The notes under the pieces are model-generated. The model was not told the DNA's origin and did no database searches. It was given only the letters and a program-made list of their open reading frames with translations. 64,000 nt of DNA, taken from the NCBI RefSeq assembly GCF_004124325.1, contig NZ_QBDT01000001.1, positions 6,076,001 through 6,140,000 of the forward strand, read 5' to 3'. The translations under genes were made by a program, and so were the position numbers. The DNA is from Streptomyces sp. L2. Its GTDB lineage: Bacteria > Actinomycetota > Actinomycetes > Streptomycetales > Streptomycetaceae. Below, in pieces: positions 26,312-37,724 of the stretch (the first letter of the stretch is position 1; every line of letters starts with the position of its first letter).

Positions 26312-28426
26312 ATGGCCGATCCCTCCAGCTACCGCCCCAGGCCGGGTGACATCCCGGACTCCCCCGGGGTGTACAGGTTCCGTGACGAGCACCGCCGGGT
26401 GATCTACGTCGGGAAGGCGAAGAGCCTGCGCCAGCGCCTGGCGAACTACTTCCAGGACCTGGCGAACCTGCACCCGCGCACCCGGACGATGGTGACCACC
26501 GCCGCGTCCGTGGAGTGGACCGTGGTGTCCACGGAGGTCGAGGCACTGCAGCTGGAGTACTCCTGGATCAAGGAGTACGACCCCCGGTTCAACGTCAAGT
26601 ACCGCGACGACAAGAGCTACCCGTACCTCGCGGTGACGATGAACGAGGAGTTCCCCCGGGTCCAGGTGATGCGCGGTCACAAGAAGAAGGGCGTGCGGTA
26701 TTTCGGGCCGTACGCGCACGCGTGGGCCATCCGGGACACCGTCGACCTGCTGCTGCGGGTGTTCCCGGTGCGCACCTGCTCGGCGGGCGTCTTCAAGAAC
26801 GCGGCCCGCACCGGCCGGCCCTGCCTGCTCGGCTACATCGGCAAGTGCTCCGCACCCTGCGTCGCCCGGATCGCCCCCGAGGACCACCGCGACCTGGCCG
26901 AGGACTTCTGCGACTTCATGGCCGGCCGCACCGGCGCCTACCTCCGGCGCCTGGAGAAGCAGATGATGGAGGCGGCCGAGGAGATGGAGTACGAGCGGGC
27001 CGCTCGCCTGCGCGACGACGTCGAGGCTCTGAGGAAGGCCATGGAGAAGAGCGCGGTCGTGCTCGCCGACGCGACCGACGCGGACCTCGTCGCGGTCGCC
27101 GAGGACGAGCTGGAGGCCGCCGTACAGATCTTCCACGTGCGCGGCGGCAGGGTGCGCGGCCAGCGCGGCTGGGTGACCGACAAGGTGGAGGAGATCACCA
27201 CCGGCGCCCTCGTCGAGCACGCCCTGCAGCAGCTCTACGGGGAGGAGAGCGGGGACGCCGTCCCCAAGGAGGTCCTCGTCCCGGCGCTGCCCGAACCGGT
27301 CGAGCCGGTCCAGGAGTGGCTGACCGGCCGCCGTGGCTCGAACGTGTCGCTGCGCATCCCGCAGCGCGGCGACAAGAAGGCGCTCATGGAGACCGTGCAG
27401 CGCAACGCCCAGCAGTCACTCGTCCTGCACAAGACCAAGCGTGCCTCCGACCTGACCACCCGTTCGCGCGCCCTGGAGGAGATCGCCGAGGCCCTCGACC
27501 TGGACAGCGCCCCGCTGCGGGTCGAGTGCTACGACATCTCCCACCTCCAGGGGGACGACGTCGTGGCCTCCATGGTCGTCTTCGAGGACGGGCTGGCCCG
27601 CAAGAGCGAGTACCGGCGCTTCCAGATCAAGGGCTTCGCCGGGCAGGACGACGTGCGCTCCATGCACGAGGTGATCACCCGCCGCTTCCGGCGCTACCTC
27701 GCCGAGAAGGAGCGGACGGGGGAGTGGGCCGACGGAGCCGACGGAGCGGAGACCGCCGACGGAGCCGGGACGGACGCCGGCGCCGGGACCGTGCTGCCCG
27801 ACGGCGACCCGCTGGGCGGCTCCCTCAAGGACGACGAGGGCCGTCCCAAGAAGTTCGCCTACCCGCCCCAGCTCGTCGTCGTCGACGGCGGCCGGCCGCA
27901 GGTCGCCGCCGCCCGGCGGGCCCTGGACGAGCTGGGAATCGACGACATCGCGGTGTGCGGTCTCGCCAAGCGCCTGGAGGAGGTGTGGGTGCCCGGTGAG
28001 GACGACCCCGTGGTCCTGCCCCGCACCAGCGAAGGCCTCTACCTGCTCCAGCGCGTCCGTGACGAGGCCCACCGCTTCGCGATCACCTACCAGCGGGCCA
28101 AGCGCGCCAAACGCTTCCGCACCGGCGCCCTGGACGACGTGCCGGGCCTCGGGGAGACCCGCAAGCAGGCCCTGATCAAGCACTTCGGCTCGGTCAAGAA
28201 GCTGCGGGCCGCCACCATCGACGAGATCCAGCAGGTCCCCGGCATAGGCCGCAAGACGGCCGAGACCATCGCCGTGGCCCTCGCCCGGGCGACCCCGGCC
28301 GCACCCGCCGTGAACACGGCGACCGGAGAGATCATTGAGGAGGAGGAACCCGAAACGACGGCGGGTTCCCCCGGGGAGCCCGTCACGGCGGGCCACCCGG
28401 ACGAACGACGGGGGCAGGAGACATGA
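26312..28426 (+). CDS. uvrC: Excinuclease ABC subunit UvrC
   Basis: The dual-incision nuclease of nucleotide excision repair. The 704-residue protein starts with a GIY-YIG domain ([20 protein letters not shown]) that makes the 3' cut. Four cysteines follow ([26 protein letters not shown]), then a UVR domain ([20 protein letters not shown]), the RNase H-like domain for the 5' cut ([28 protein letters not shown]) and a C-terminal HhH2 region ([38 protein letters not shown]). An Ala/Asp/Gly-rich insertion lies at residues about 470-513, in the nuclease domain. Its stop overlaps rapZ as ATGA. Confidence 0.97.
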   Translation: MADPSSYRPRPGDIPDSPGVYRFRDEHRRVIYVGKAKSLRQRLANYFQDLANLHPRTRTMVTTAASVEWTVVSTEVEALQLEYSWIKEYDPRFNVKYRDDKSYPYLAVTMNEEFPRVQVMRGHKKKGVRYFGPYAHAWAIRDTVDLLLRVFPVRTCSAGVFKNAARTGRPCLLGYIGKCSAPCVARIAPEDHRDLAEDFCDFMAGRTGAYLRRLEKQMMEAAEEMEYERAARLRDDVEALRKAMEKSAVVLADATDADLVAVAEDELEAAVQIFHVRGGRVRGQRGWVTDKVEEITTGALVEHALQQLYGEESGDAVPKEVLVPALPEPVEPVQEWLTGRRGSNVSLRIPQRGDKKALMETVQRNAQQSLVLHKTKRASDLTTRSRALEEIAEALDLDSAPLRVECYDISHLQGDDVVASMVVFEDGLARKSEYRRFQIKGFAGQDDVRSMHEVITRRFRRYLAEKERTGEWADGADGAETADGAGTDAGAGTVLPDGDPLGGSLKDDEGRPKKFAYPPQLVVVDGGRPQVAAARRALDELGIDDIAVCGLAKRLEEVWVPGEDDPVVLPRTSEGLYLLQRVRDEAHRFAITYQRAKRAKRFRTGALDDVPGLGETRKQALIKHFGSVKKLRAATIDEIQQVPGIGRKTAETIAVALARATPAAPAVNTATGEIIEEEEPETTAGSPGEPVTAGHPDERRGQET

Positions 28427-29406
28427 GCGAGCACGACGCACGGCCCGCAGCGGAGCGAGAACAGACGCACCCGGAAGCGGACGCGGTTCAGGAAAACGGA
28501 GCACAGGTGAGTACGGACGTCACGCCGGCCATGGCCCCCGAGGCGGCCATCCCCGAGCTGGTGATCATCTCAGGCATGTCCGGAGCGGGCCGCTCGACGG
28601 CGGCGAAGTGCCTGGAGGACCTCGGCTGGTTCGTCGTCGACAACCTGCCGCCCGCCCTCATCCCCACCATGGTGGAACTGGGCGCCCGCTCCCAGGGCAA
28701 CGTGGCCCGGATCGCGGTCGTCGTCGACGTACGCGGCCGGCGCTTCTTCGACAATCTGCGCGAGTCCCTCGCCGACCTGGAGGCCAAGCACGTCACCCGG
28801 CGGATCGTCTTCCTGGAGTCCTCCGACGACGCGCTCGTGCGCCGCTTCGAGTCCGTGCGCCGCCCGCACCCCCTCCAGGGCGACGGCCGGATCGTCGACG
28901 GCATCGCCGCCGAGCGCGAACTGCTGCGCGAGCTGCGCGGCGACGCCGACCTGGTGATCGACACCTCCAGCCTCAACGTGCACGAGCTGCGCGCCAAGAT
29001 GGACGCCCAGTTCGCCGGCGAGGAGGAGCCCGAGCTGCGGGCCACCGTGATGTCCTTCGGCTTCAAGTACGGCCTGCCCGTCGACGCCGACCTCGTCGCG
29101 GACATGCGGTTTCTGCCCAACCCGCACTGGGTCCCGGAGCTGCGGCCGTTCACCGGCCTGAACGACGAGGTCGCCGCCTACGTCTTCAACCAGCCCGGCG
29201 CCAAGGACTTCCTCGACCGGTACGCCGAACTGCTCCGGCTCATCGCGGCCGGCTACCGGCGTGAGGGCAAGCGGTATGTGACCATCGCCATCGGCTGCAC
29301 GGGCGGCAAGCACCGCTCGGTCGCCATGTCGGAGAAGCTCGCCGCGCGCCTCGCGGCCGAGGGCGTGGAGACGGTGGTCGTGCACCGGGACATGGGACGG
29401 GAATGA
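28423..29406 (+). CDS. rapZ: RNase adapter / nucleotide-binding protein RapZ
   Basis: A 327-residue RapZ (YvcJ)-family P-loop protein. Walker A is [18 protein letters not shown] near residue 48, with Arg in place of the usual Lys, as is common in this family. [31 protein letters not shown] and the C-terminal [17 protein letters not shown] are conserved. In E. coli RapZ guides RNase E to a small RNA controlling glucosamine-6-phosphate synthase; in Streptomyces the target is unclear. The first 45 residues are a poorly conserved acidic extension. Four-base overlaps join it to uvrC and yvcK, marking a translationally coupled operon. Confidence 0.95.
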   Translation: MSEHDARPAAEREQTHPEADAVQENGAQVSTDVTPAMAPEAAIPELVIISGMSGAGRSTAAKCLEDLGWFVVDNLPPALIPTMVELGARSQGNVARIAVVVDVRGRRFFDNLRESLADLEAKHVTRRIVFLESSDDALVRRFESVRRPHPLQGDGRIVDGIAAERELLRELRGDADLVIDTSSLNVHELRAKMDAQFAGEEEPELRATVMSFGFKYGLPVDADLVADMRFLPNPHWVPELRPFTGLNDEVAAYVFNQPGAKDFLDRYAELLRLIAAGYRREGKRYVTIAIGCTGGKHRSVAMSEKLAARLAAEGVETVVVHRDMGRE

Positions 29407-30446
29407 CAGAACGTACATCGCGGCTGAGCAGGCTGCGCCGGGCGGTGCCCGAGGCCCGCGGAGGCCGCTCCCGGCGGCGCGGGACCCAGCCCAAGGTCGT
29501 CGCGCTCGGCGGAGGCATGGGCCTGTCCGCCTCGCTCGCCGCGCTGCGCCGGATCACCGGTGACCTGACCGCCGTCGTCACCGTGGCCGACGACGGCGGT
29601 TCCAGCGGGCGCCTGCGCGACGAGCTGGGCGTGCTGCCGCCCGGCGACCTGCGCAAGGCGCTGGCCGCCCTGTGCGGGGACGACGACTGGGGGCAGACCT
29701 GGTCCCGCGTCATCCAGCACCGCTTCCAGTCCCAGGGCGACCTGCACGACCACGCGGTCGGCAACCTGCTGATCGTCGCCCTGTGGGAGCAGCTCGGCGA
29801 CCACGTCCAGGCCCTGGACCTGGTCGGCAGGCTGCTCGGCGCGCACGGGCGGGTGCTGCCCATGTCCGCCGTGCCGCTGGAGCTGCAGGCCCTGGTCAAG
29901 GGGCACGACCCGACACGCCCGGAGGACGTGGACACGGTCCGCGGGCAGGCCACGGTCGCGCTCACCCCGGGCGAGGTGCAGTCCGTGCACCTGGTGCCGC
30001 ACGACCCGCCGGCGGTGCCCGAGGCCGTCGAGGCGGTCCGGGACGCGGACTGGGTGGTCCTCGGCCCCGGCTCCTGGTTCTCCTCGGTCATCCCGCACCT
30101 GCTCGTCCCCGAGCTGCTGGACGCCCTCACCGAGACCAAGGCCCGCCGCGTGCTCTCCCTGAACCTCGCGCCGCAACCCGGAGAAACCGAGGGCTTCTCC
30201 CCGCAGCGTCATTTGGAGGTTTTGGGGCGACACGCCCCTAAACTCGCCCTGGACGTGGTGCTGGCCGACGAGGCCGCCGTGCCCGACCGCGAGTCGCTCG
30301 CCGAAGCCGCCAAGCGGCTGGGAGCCGCGGTCGAGCTGGCTCCGGTGGCCCGGACCGACGGTTCGCCCCGGCACGACCCGGAGCTGTTGGCCGCCGCGTA
30401 CGACCGTATTTTCCGGATGCATGGAAGGATCGGCCCATGGCGATGA
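29403..30446 (+). CDS. yvcK: Gluconeogenesis factor YvcK (CofD-like)
   Basis: A 347-residue YvcK protein that binds UDP-sugars and is needed for growth on gluconeogenic carbon and for cell-wall synthesis in other bacteria. The CofD-like Rossmann core shows [38 protein letters not shown] and [36 protein letters not shown] and [17 protein letters not shown] are further signatures. The ATG overlaps the rapZ stop (ATGA), and the whiA start overlaps its 3' end. It is next to glycolytic genes, consistent with linking carbon flow to morphology. Confidence 0.95.
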   Translation: MTERTSRLSRLRRAVPEARGGRSRRRGTQPKVVALGGGMGLSASLAALRRITGDLTAVVTVADDGGSSGRLRDELGVLPPGDLRKALAALCGDDDWGQTWSRVIQHRFQSQGDLHDHAVGNLLIVALWEQLGDHVQALDLVGRLLGAHGRVLPMSAVPLELQALVKGHDPTRPEDVDTVRGQATVALTPGEVQSVHLVPHDPPAVPEAVEAVRDADWVVLGPGSWFSSVIPHLLVPELLDALTETKARRVLSLNLAPQPGETEGFSPQRHLEVLGRHAPKLALDVVLADEAAVPDRESLAEAAKRLGAAVELAPVARTDGSPRHDPELLAAAYDRIFRMHGRIGPWR

Positions 30447-31426
30447 CGGCAGCGGTGAAGGACGAGGTCTCCCGGCTCCCCGTCACCCGGACCTGCTGCA
30501 GGAAGGCGGAGGTCTCCGCCATTCTGCGGTTCGCCGGCGGCCTCCACCTGGTGAGCGGGCGCATCGTGATCGAGGCGGAGCTGGACACCGCGATGGCGGC
30601 CCGCCGTCTCAAGCGGGACATCCTGGAGATCTTCGGCCACGGCTCCGAGCTGATCGTGATGGCCCCCGGCGGACTGCGCCGCGGCTCGCGGTACGTGATC
30701 CGGGTCGTGGCCGGCGGCGACCAGCTGGCCCGGCAGACCGGCCTGGTCGACGGCCGGGGCCGGCCGATCCGCGGGCTGCCCCCGCAGGTCGTCTCCGGGG
30801 CCACCTGTGACGCCGAGGCGGCGTGGCGCGGGGCCTTCCTGGCGCACGGCTCGCTGACCGAGCCCGGCCGCTCCTCCTCGCTGGAGGTGACCTGCCCCGG
30901 CCCGGAGGCCGCGCTCGCCCTCGTCGGCGCCGCCCGCAGACTGTCGATCGCCGCTAAGGCCCGCGAGGTCAGGGGCGTGGACCGGGTCGTCGTCCGCGAC
31001 GGCGACGCGATCGGCGCCCTGCTCACCCGCCTCGGGGCGCACGAGTCCGTGCTGGCCTGGGAGGAGCGCCGGATGCGCCGCGAGGTGCGGGCCACGGCGA
31101 ACCGGCTCGCCAACTTCGACGACGCCAACCTGCGCCGTTCGGCCCGGGCCGCGGTGGCCGCCGGCGCCCGGGTGCAGCGCGCCCTGGAGATCCTCGCCGA
31201 CGAGGTCCCCGAGCACCTCGCGGCCGCCGGGCGGCTGCGCATGGAGCACAAGCAGGCCTCCCTGGAGGAGCTTGGCGCGCTCGCCGACCCGCCGCTCACC
31301 AAGGACGCGGTGGCCGGCCGGATCCGCCGCCTGCTGGCGATGGCCGACAAGCGCGCCTCGGACCTCGGCATCCCCGGCACGGAGGCCAACCTGACCGAGG
31401 AGCTGGCGGACAACCTCGCGGGCTGA
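30437..31426 (+). CDS. whiA: Sporulation regulator WhiA
   Basis: A 329-residue WhiA, the DNA-binding protein that acts with WhiB to stop aerial hyphal growth and start sporulation septation in Streptomyces. The N-terminus ([20 protein letters not shown]) and the central part form a degenerate LAGLIDADG homing-endonuclease-like fold. The C-terminus has the helix-turn-helix region [21 protein letters not shown]. The ATG at 30437 gives [12 protein letters not shown]; a second ATG at 30443 would form an ATGA overlap with yvcK. It is the last gene of the uvrC-rapZ-yvcK-whiA run. Confidence 0.96.
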   Translation: MAMTAAVKDEVSRLPVTRTCCRKAEVSAILRFAGGLHLVSGRIVIEAELDTAMAARRLKRDILEIFGHGSELIVMAPGGLRRGSRYVIRVVAGGDQLARQTGLVDGRGRPIRGLPPQVVSGATCDAEAAWRGAFLAHGSLTEPGRSSSLEVTCPGPEAALALVGAARRLSIAAKAREVRGVDRVVVRDGDAIGALLTRLGAHESVLAWEERRMRREVRATANRLANFDDANLRRSARAAVAAGARVQRALEILADEVPEHLAAAGRLRMEHKQASLEELGALADPPLTKDAVAGRIRRLLAMADKRASDLGIPGTEANLTEELADNLAG

Positions 31427-31591
31427 CGGCCCGTCAGCACACCGTACTCGACAGGTGAGCGCGCCCCCCTCTCAACGGTGCGCGCGAACCCCGGTCCACA
31501 GGTGAGCGGACCCGCTCACGAACGAGTGAAATCGGCGTCAAAAACGGGCGACATTCCGGAGCGAATTCGGGTGAATCGACGGCCGTTCCCT

Positions 31592-31627
31592 GGTGGTCCG
31601 TACCCCTACTGACGGGTACGGACCACC
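31592..31627. terminator. 14-bp perfect hairpin between whiA and gap
   Basis: GGTGGTCCGTACCC and its exact complement (31614-31627) flank an 8-base loop. It lies 165 bases after whiA and about 50 bases upstream of the gap -10 candidate. It could terminate the whiA operon or act as an operator for gap. Confidence 0.6.
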
Positions 31628-31652
31628 TGCCCGTGTATGCGGCATCTCGATG

Positions 31653-32764
<1,112 letters not shown>

Positions 32765-32908
32765 TCGCCGAAGATCGCAAGCGCAGGACCTCGCAGTGAC
32801 AGCAGGGCTCGGGCAGCGCACCGTCGCGCTGACCGGGCCCTGTCTCGCGCACGGAACACGCCCTCTTACGATCAAGGGCACCACGAGCCCTCCTCAGGAG
32901 TCCCCTCA

Positions 32909-34120
32909 ATGAAGACGATCGACGAACTTCTCGCCGACGGCGTAAGCGGAAAGCGGGTCTTCGTCCGCGCCGACCTCAACGTGCCGCTGGCCGGCACCAC
33001 CATCACCGACGACGGCCGCATCCGCGCGGTCCTGCCCACCGTCGAGGCCCTCGCCGACGCGGGCGCCCGGGTGGTCGTCGCCTCGCACCTGGGCCGCCCC
33101 AAGGGCGCCCCGGACCCCGCGTTCTCCCTCGCGCCGGCCGCCGCCCGCCTCGGCGAACTCCTCGGCTCGGACGTGGCCTTCGCGGCCGACACCGTCGGGC
33201 AGTCCGCCCAGGACACGGTCGCGGGCCTGAAGGACGGCCAGGTGGCGGTCCTGGAGAACCTGCGCTTCAACCCCGGCGAGACCGCCAAGGACGACGCCGA
33301 GCGCGACGCGTTCGCCGACCGGCTCGCCACCCTCGCCGACGTCTACGTCAGCGACGGCTTCGGCGCCGTGCACAGGAAGCACGCCTCGGTGTACGACCTG
33401 GCGAAGAAGCTGCCGCACTACGCCGGCCACCTGATCAGCACCGAGGTCGGCGTGCTGAAGAAGCTGACCGAGGACGTGCGGCGCCCCTACGTCGTCGCGC
33501 TCGGCGGCGCCAAGGTCTCCGACAAGCTCGCCGTCATCGACGAACTGCTCGGCAAGGCCGACCGCCTCCTCATCGGCGGCGGCATGGCCTACACCTTCCT
33601 CAAGGCCCAGGGCCACGAGGTGGGCATCTCCCTCCTGCAGGAGGACCAGATCCCGGCCGTCACGGAGTACCTGCGGCGCGCCGAGAAGCAGGGCGTCGAG
33701 CTGGTGCTACCCGTCGACGTCCTGGTCTCCCGGGAGTTCCCGGACCTGAAGACCAAGGCTCCGGCCGAGTACACCGTGGTCGACGCGGACAAGATCCCCG
33801 CCGACCAGGAGGGCCTCGACATCGGCCCGAAGACCCGGGAGCTGTACGCCTCGAAGCTCGCCGACGCCGCGACCGTCTTCTGGAACGGTCCCATGGGCGT
33901 CTTCGAGCACCCCGACTACGCCGAGGGCACCAAGGCGGTCGCCCAGGCTCTCCTCGACTCCGACGGCTTCACCGTCGTCGGCGGCGGTGACTCCGCCGCC
34001 GCCGTGCGTACGCTCGGCTTCGACGAGAACGCATTCGGCCACATCTCGACCGGTGGCGGCGCCTCCCTCGAATACCTTGAGGGCAAGACGCTCCCCGGCC
34101 TCGCCGCACTGGAGGACTGA
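32909..34120 (+). CDS. pgk: Phosphoglycerate kinase
   Basis: The ATP-forming glycolytic kinase, 403 residues in two lobes. [13 protein letters not shown] near residue 17, [41 protein letters not shown] and [13 protein letters not shown] are the expected substrate and nucleotide motifs. tpiA begins 2 bases after the stop codon, so the two are coupled. Confidence 0.98.
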   Translation: MKTIDELLADGVSGKRVFVRADLNVPLAGTTITDDGRIRAVLPTVEALADAGARVVVASHLGRPKGAPDPAFSLAPAAARLGELLGSDVAFAADTVGQSAQDTVAGLKDGQVAVLENLRFNPGETAKDDAERDAFADRLATLADVYVSDGFGAVHRKHASVYDLAKKLPHYAGHLISTEVGVLKKLTEDVRRPYVVALGGAKVSDKLAVIDELLGKADRLLIGGGMAYTFLKAQGHEVGISLLQEDQIPAVTEYLRRAEKQGVELVLPVDVLVSREFPDLKTKAPAEYTVVDADKIPADQEGLDIGPKTRELYASKLADAATVFWNGPMGVFEHPDYAEGTKAVAQALLDSDGFTVVGGGDSAAAVRTLGFDENAFGHISTGGGASLEYLEGKTLPGLAALED

Positions 34121-34122
34121 CC

Positions 34123-34899
34123 GTGAGTACCCGCACGCCGCTGATGGCGGGCAACTGGAAGATGAACCTCAACCACCTCGAGGCCATCGCGCACGTCCAG
34201 AAGCTCGCCTTCGCCCTGGCCGACAAGGACTACGACGCCGTCGACGTCGCCGTCCTGCCGCCCTTCACCGACCTGCGCTCCGTGCAGACCCTGGTCGAGG
34301 GCGACAAGCTGAGGATCAAGTACGGCGCTCAGGACATCTCGGCGCACGACTCCGGTGCCTACACCGGCGAGATCTCCGGCCCCATGCTGTCCAAGCTGAA
34401 GTGCACCTTCGTGGCCGTCGGGCACTCCGAGCGCCGCCAGTACCACGCCGAGACGGACGAGATCGTCAACGGCAAGGTCAAGGCCGCCTACAAGCACGGC
34501 CTGACTCCGATCATGTGCGTCGGCGAGGAACTGGAGGTCCGCGAGGCGGGCAACCACGTCGCCCACACCCTCGCCCAGGTCGAGGGCGGCCTGAAGGACC
34601 TCCCGGCCGAGCAGGCCGAGACCATCGTGATCGCCTACGAGCCCGTCTGGGCCATCGGCACCGGCAAGGTCTGCGGCGCCGAGGACGCCCAGGAGGTCTG
34701 CGCCGCGATCCGGGGCAAGATCGCCGAGCTGTACACGCAGGAGCTGGCCGACCGGGTCCGCATCCAGTACGGCGGCTCCGTCAAGGCCGGCAACGTCGCC
34801 GAGATCATGGCGCAGGCCGACATCGACGGCGCCCTGGTCGGCGGCGCCTCGCTGGACGCCGACGAGTTCGTCAAGATCGTGCGCTTCCGCGATCAGTGA
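34123..34899 (+). CDS. tpiA: Triosephosphate isomerase
   Basis: A TIM-barrel enzyme interconverting dihydroxyacetone phosphate and glyceraldehyde 3-phosphate; 258 residues. [14 protein letters not shown] holds the substrate Asn and Lys. [14 protein letters not shown] holds the electrophilic His, and [15 protein letters not shown] the catalytic Glu and flexible loop. The GTG start is just after the pgk stop. Confidence 0.98.
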   Translation: MSTRTPLMAGNWKMNLNHLEAIAHVQKLAFALADKDYDAVDVAVLPPFTDLRSVQTLVEGDKLRIKYGAQDISAHDSGAYTGEISGPMLSKLKCTFVAVGHSERRQYHAETDEIVNGKVKAAYKHGLTPIMCVGEELEVREAGNHVAHTLAQVEGGLKDLPAEQAETIVIAYEPVWAIGTGKVCGAEDAQEVCAAIRGKIAELYTQELADRVRIQYGGSVKAGNVAEIMAQADIDGALVGGASLDADEFVKIVRFRDQ

Positions 34900-35007
34900 G
34901 CCCGTCCGTGAGTAGGCGGTAGCGACGATACGTCGTACTCTTGCGGGGGCACGGCCGCTGTGCTGTGCCCCCGTCGTCCATCCGAGTCCGAGGAAGTTGG
35001 TCCAGCC

Positions 35008-35244
35008 GTGGTTTTGGGGTTCTCGATCGCCCTGATCGTCTTCAGCCTGCTGCTGATGCTGCTGGTGCTGATGCACAAGGGAAAGGGCGGCGGCCTCTCC
35101 GACATGTTCGGTGGCGGCATGCAGTCGTCGGTCGGCGGTTCCTCCGTCGCCGAGCGCAACCTCGACCGGATCACCGTCGTGATCGGTCTGCTGTGGTTCG
35201 CGTGCATCATCGTCCTCGGCATTCTGATGAAGTCGAACGCCTGA
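35008..35244 (+). CDS. secG: Preprotein translocase subunit SecG
   Basis: A 78-residue accessory subunit of the SecYEG channel. Two transmembrane helices (GFSIALIVFSLLLMLLVLM and ITVVIGLLWFACIIVLGIL) flank the conserved loop HKGKGGGLSDMFGGGMQSS. The start is a GTG after AGGAAG; the upstream codons in frame do not resemble the family. It follows tpiA by about 110 bases, a classic actinobacterial linkage. Confidence 0.95.
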   Translation: MVLGFSIALIVFSLLLMLLVLMHKGKGGGLSDMFGGGMQSSVGGSSVAERNLDRITVVIGLLWFACIIVLGILMKSNA

Positions 35245-35273
35245 CCCCCGCGTCACAAACACATACATTCCGG

Positions 35274-35384
35274 TACGTAAGGCCCCATGGTCGGCACGCG
35301 CTCCCGAGCGCGGCCTATCATGGGGCTCGCGGCTGAGCGGGCCCTTGTAACTCCAATCACTGGACGCGCGTTGGGCCTTACGTA
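35274..35384. promoter_or_regulatory. Long nested inverted repeat between secG and rbpA
   Basis: TACGTAAGGCCC (35274-35285) is the exact complement of GGGCCTTACGTA (35373-35384). Nested inside are GCCCCATG/CATGGGGC (35282-35289, 35319-35326) and a CGCGCT/AGCGCG hairpin. The right arm overlaps the rbpA promoter candidate. It may be a secG terminator, a regulator site or both. Confidence 0.55.
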
Positions 35385-35388
35385 GACT
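35361..35388 (+). promoter_or_regulatory. Candidate vegetative promoter of rbpA
   Basis: TGGACG, a 16-base spacer and TAGACT fit HrdB-type promoters. The start would be near 35395, leaving a leader of about 60 bases that contains a GCGAAGCG/CGCTTCGC hairpin (35401-35427). No SigR-type GGAAT/GTT pair was found, although rbpA of S. coelicolor is known to be SigR-controlled. Confidence 0.45.
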
Positions 35389-35454
35389 GAGGCGCTCGCG
35401 GCGAAGCGGAACGCCGACTCGCTTCGCGGCACCATCACGCAGGGAGTTACGACC

Positions 35455-35790
35455 GTGGCAAGTGGCAACGCGATCCGAGGAAGCCGGGTCGGGGCGGGGC
35501 CGATGGGCGAGGCCGAGCGTGGCGAGTCCGCGCCCCGGCTGCGCATCTCCTTCTGGTGCTCCAACGGGCACGAGACGCAGCCCAGCTTCGCCAGCGACGC
35601 GCAGGTCCCCGAAACCTGGGACTGCCCGCGCTGCGGCTTCCCCGCCGGACAGGACCGGGACAACCCGCCGGACCCGCCGCGCACCGAGCCGTACAAGACG
35701 CACCTCGCGTACGTACGGGAGCGGCGCAGCGACGCGGACGGCGAGGCGATCCTCGCCGAGGCACTCGCCAAACTGCGCGGCGAGATCTAG
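35455..35790 (+). CDS. rbpA: RNA polymerase-binding protein RbpA
   Basis: A 111-residue actinobacterial RNA polymerase-binding protein that stabilises principal sigma factor in the holoenzyme and open complex. LRISFWCSNGHETQPSF and CPRCGFPAGQDRDNPP form the core domain with Cys/His residues that bind zinc in some homologues. TEPYKTHLAYVRERRSDADG is the sigma-interacting region. The GTG follows AGGGAG. Confidence 0.95.
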   Translation: MASGNAIRGSRVGAGPMGEAERGESAPRLRISFWCSNGHETQPSFASDAQVPETWDCPRCGFPAGQDRDNPPDPPRTEPYKTHLAYVRERRSDADGEAILAEALAKLRGEI

Positions 35791-35834
35791 TACTTGACCG
35801 GCCGGACGCCTGTGGCGCCCGGCCGGAGGCGTAT

Positions 35835-35856
35835 CCGGCGGCCCCGGGGCCGCCGG
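35835..35856. terminator. 22-bp palindromic terminator after rbpA
   Basis: CCGGCGGCCCC followed by its complement forms a perfect GC-only palindrome 45 bases after rbpA. It has no T-run. Confidence 0.65.
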
Positions 35857-36000
35857 TGCGCCGTTCGGGCTGCGCGCGCCGGCCCACGCGCCGCCGCCGT
35901 GCTCCGCCTGCCCTCACCGCGCCCGCTGATCAACTAGGTTGGGACGAGCAGCGGGGCAGCACGCAAGCGGACAGGCGCAGGAAAGAAGGCTGACGTCGAC

Positions 36001-37650
36001 ATGAACGCAGACGGCCGGGCACGGCTCAACCAGACGCCCGAGTGGACCGCGCTCGCCAAGCACCGGGAGGAGCAGGCCGGCGTCCAACTGAGGGAGCTGT
36101 TCGCCGCCGATCCCGGGCGCGGTACCGGGTACACGCTGCAGGTCGGTGACCTGTACATCGACTACTCCAAGCACCTGGTCACCGACGAGACGCTGCGGTT
36201 GCTGCGTGAGCTGGCCGCCGCCACCGACGTCTTCGGACTGCGGGACGACATGTTCCGCGGCGAGAAGATCAACGTCACCGAGGGCCGGGCCGTCCTGCAC
36301 ACCGCGCTGCGCGCCCCGCGCGGCACGGTGATCGAGGTCGACGGGGAGAACGTGGTCCCGGCGGTGCACGCCGTGCTAAACCGGATGGCCGACTTCGCCG
36401 AACGGGTCCGCTCCGGCACCTGGAGAGGGCACACCGGCAAGCGCATCAAGAACGTCGTCAACATCGGCATCGGCGGCTCCGACCTGGGCCCCGCGATGGC
36501 CTACGAGGTGCTACGGCCCTACACCGACCGCTCGCTGACCGTCCGCTTCGTCTCCAACGTCGACGGCGCCGACCTGCACGAGGCCACGCGCGACCTCGAC
36601 CCGGCCGAGACGTTGTTCATCATCGCATCCAAGACCTTCACCACCGTCGAGACGATCACCAACGCGACCTCCGCCCGCTCCTGGCTGCTGGCCGCGCTCG
36701 GCGACGAGGAGGCGGTGGCCCAGCACTTCGTGGCGCTGTCGACCAACGCCGAGAAGGTCGCCGGGTTCGGCATCGACACGGCCAACATGTTCGAGTTCTG
36801 GGACTGGGTCGGCGGACGCTACTCGTACGACTCCGCGATCGGCCTCTCGCTGATGATCGCCATCGGCCCGGACCGGTTCCGGGAGATGCTGGACGGGTTC
36901 CACCTGGTCGACGAGCACTTCCGCACGGCGCCCGCCGAGGCCAACGCCCCGCTGCTGATGGGCCTGTTGGGCATCTGGTACGACAATTTCCACGACGCCC
37001 AGTCGCACGCCGTACTGCCGTACAGCCACTACCTCTCCCGGTTCACCGCGTATCTGCAGCAGCTGGACATGGAGTCCAACGGCAAGCACGTGGCGCGGGA
37101 CGGCAGGGAGGTGGACTGGCAGACCGGGCCGGTGGTGTGGGGCACGCCCGGCACCAACGGGCAGCACGCCTACTACCAGTTGATCCACCAGGGTACGAAG
37201 CTGATCCCGGCCGACTTCATCGGTTTCGCCGAGCCGGTCGCCGAGCTGAGCGGTGAACTCAAGGCTCAGCACGATCTGCTGATGGCCAACTTCTTCGCGC
37301 AGACCCAGGCGCTGGCCTTCGGCAAGACGGCCGAGGAGGTACGGGCCGAGGGGGTGCCGGAGGAACTGGTGCCGCACAAGACGTTCCGGGGCAACCGGCC
37401 TACGACGACGATCCTCGCCCGGGAGCTGACGCCGTCCGTGCTGGGACAGTTGGTCGCCCTGTACGAGCACAAGGTGTTCGTACAGGGGGCCGTGTGGAAC
37501 ATCGACTCGTTCGACCAGTGGGGTGTGGAGCTGGGGAAGGTGCTGGCCAAGCGGGTGGAGCCGGCGCTGAGCGAGGGGGTGGCTGTGCCGGGGCTGGACG
37601 CGTCGACGCTGGCGCTGGTCGAGAAGTACCGGTCGCTGCGCGGGCGTTGA
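36001..37650 (+). CDS. pgi: Glucose-6-phosphate isomerase
   Basis: Interconverts glucose 6-phosphate and fructose 6-phosphate at the branch point of glycolysis and the pentose phosphate route; 549 residues. [47 protein letters not shown] and [18 protein letters not shown] are the substrate-site motifs, with the late catalytic Lys in [14 protein letters not shown]. The ATG follows AGAAGG. It is separated from rbpA by about 210 bases with a terminator. Confidence 0.97.
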   Translation: MNADGRARLNQTPEWTALAKHREEQAGVQLRELFAADPGRGTGYTLQVGDLYIDYSKHLVTDETLRLLRELAAATDVFGLRDDMFRGEKINVTEGRAVLHTALRAPRGTVIEVDGENVVPAVHAVLNRMADFAERVRSGTWRGHTGKRIKNVVNIGIGGSDLGPAMAYEVLRPYTDRSLTVRFVSNVDGADLHEATRDLDPAETLFIIASKTFTTVETITNATSARSWLLAALGDEEAVAQHFVALSTNAEKVAGFGIDTANMFEFWDWVGGRYSYDSAIGLSLMIAIGPDRFREMLDGFHLVDEHFRTAPAEANAPLLMGLLGIWYDNFHDAQSHAVLPYSHYLSRFTAYLQQLDMESNGKHVARDGREVDWQTGPVVWGTPGTNGQHAYYQLIHQGTKLIPADFIGFAEPVAELSGELKAQHDLLMANFFAQTQALAFGKTAEEVRAEGVPEELVPHKTFRGNRPTTTILARELTPSVLGQLVALYEHKVFVQGAVWNIDSFDQWGVELGKVLAKRVEPALSEGVAVPGLDASTLALVEKYRSLRGR

Positions 37651-37667
37651 CCATTCTTTCCCACCCG

Positions 37668-37716
37668 CCCACCCGACTCGGTGGGTCTCATAGGCACCCT
37701 CCCAGTCAGGGTGCCT
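37668..37716. terminator. Tandem hairpins between pgi and the FtsX permease gene
   Basis: CCCACC/GGTGGG (37668-37685), then AGGCACCCT/AGGGTGCCT (37692-37716), a 9-bp stem with a 7-base loop. The genes converge here, so the second hairpin probably works in both directions. Confidence 0.75.
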
Positions 37717-37724
37717 CGGGCCGT

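Noticed and set aside
35340..35455. SigR-type promoter before rbpA
   Set aside because: It is expected from S. coelicolor, but no GGAAT-N18-GTT pair was found on the coding strand here.
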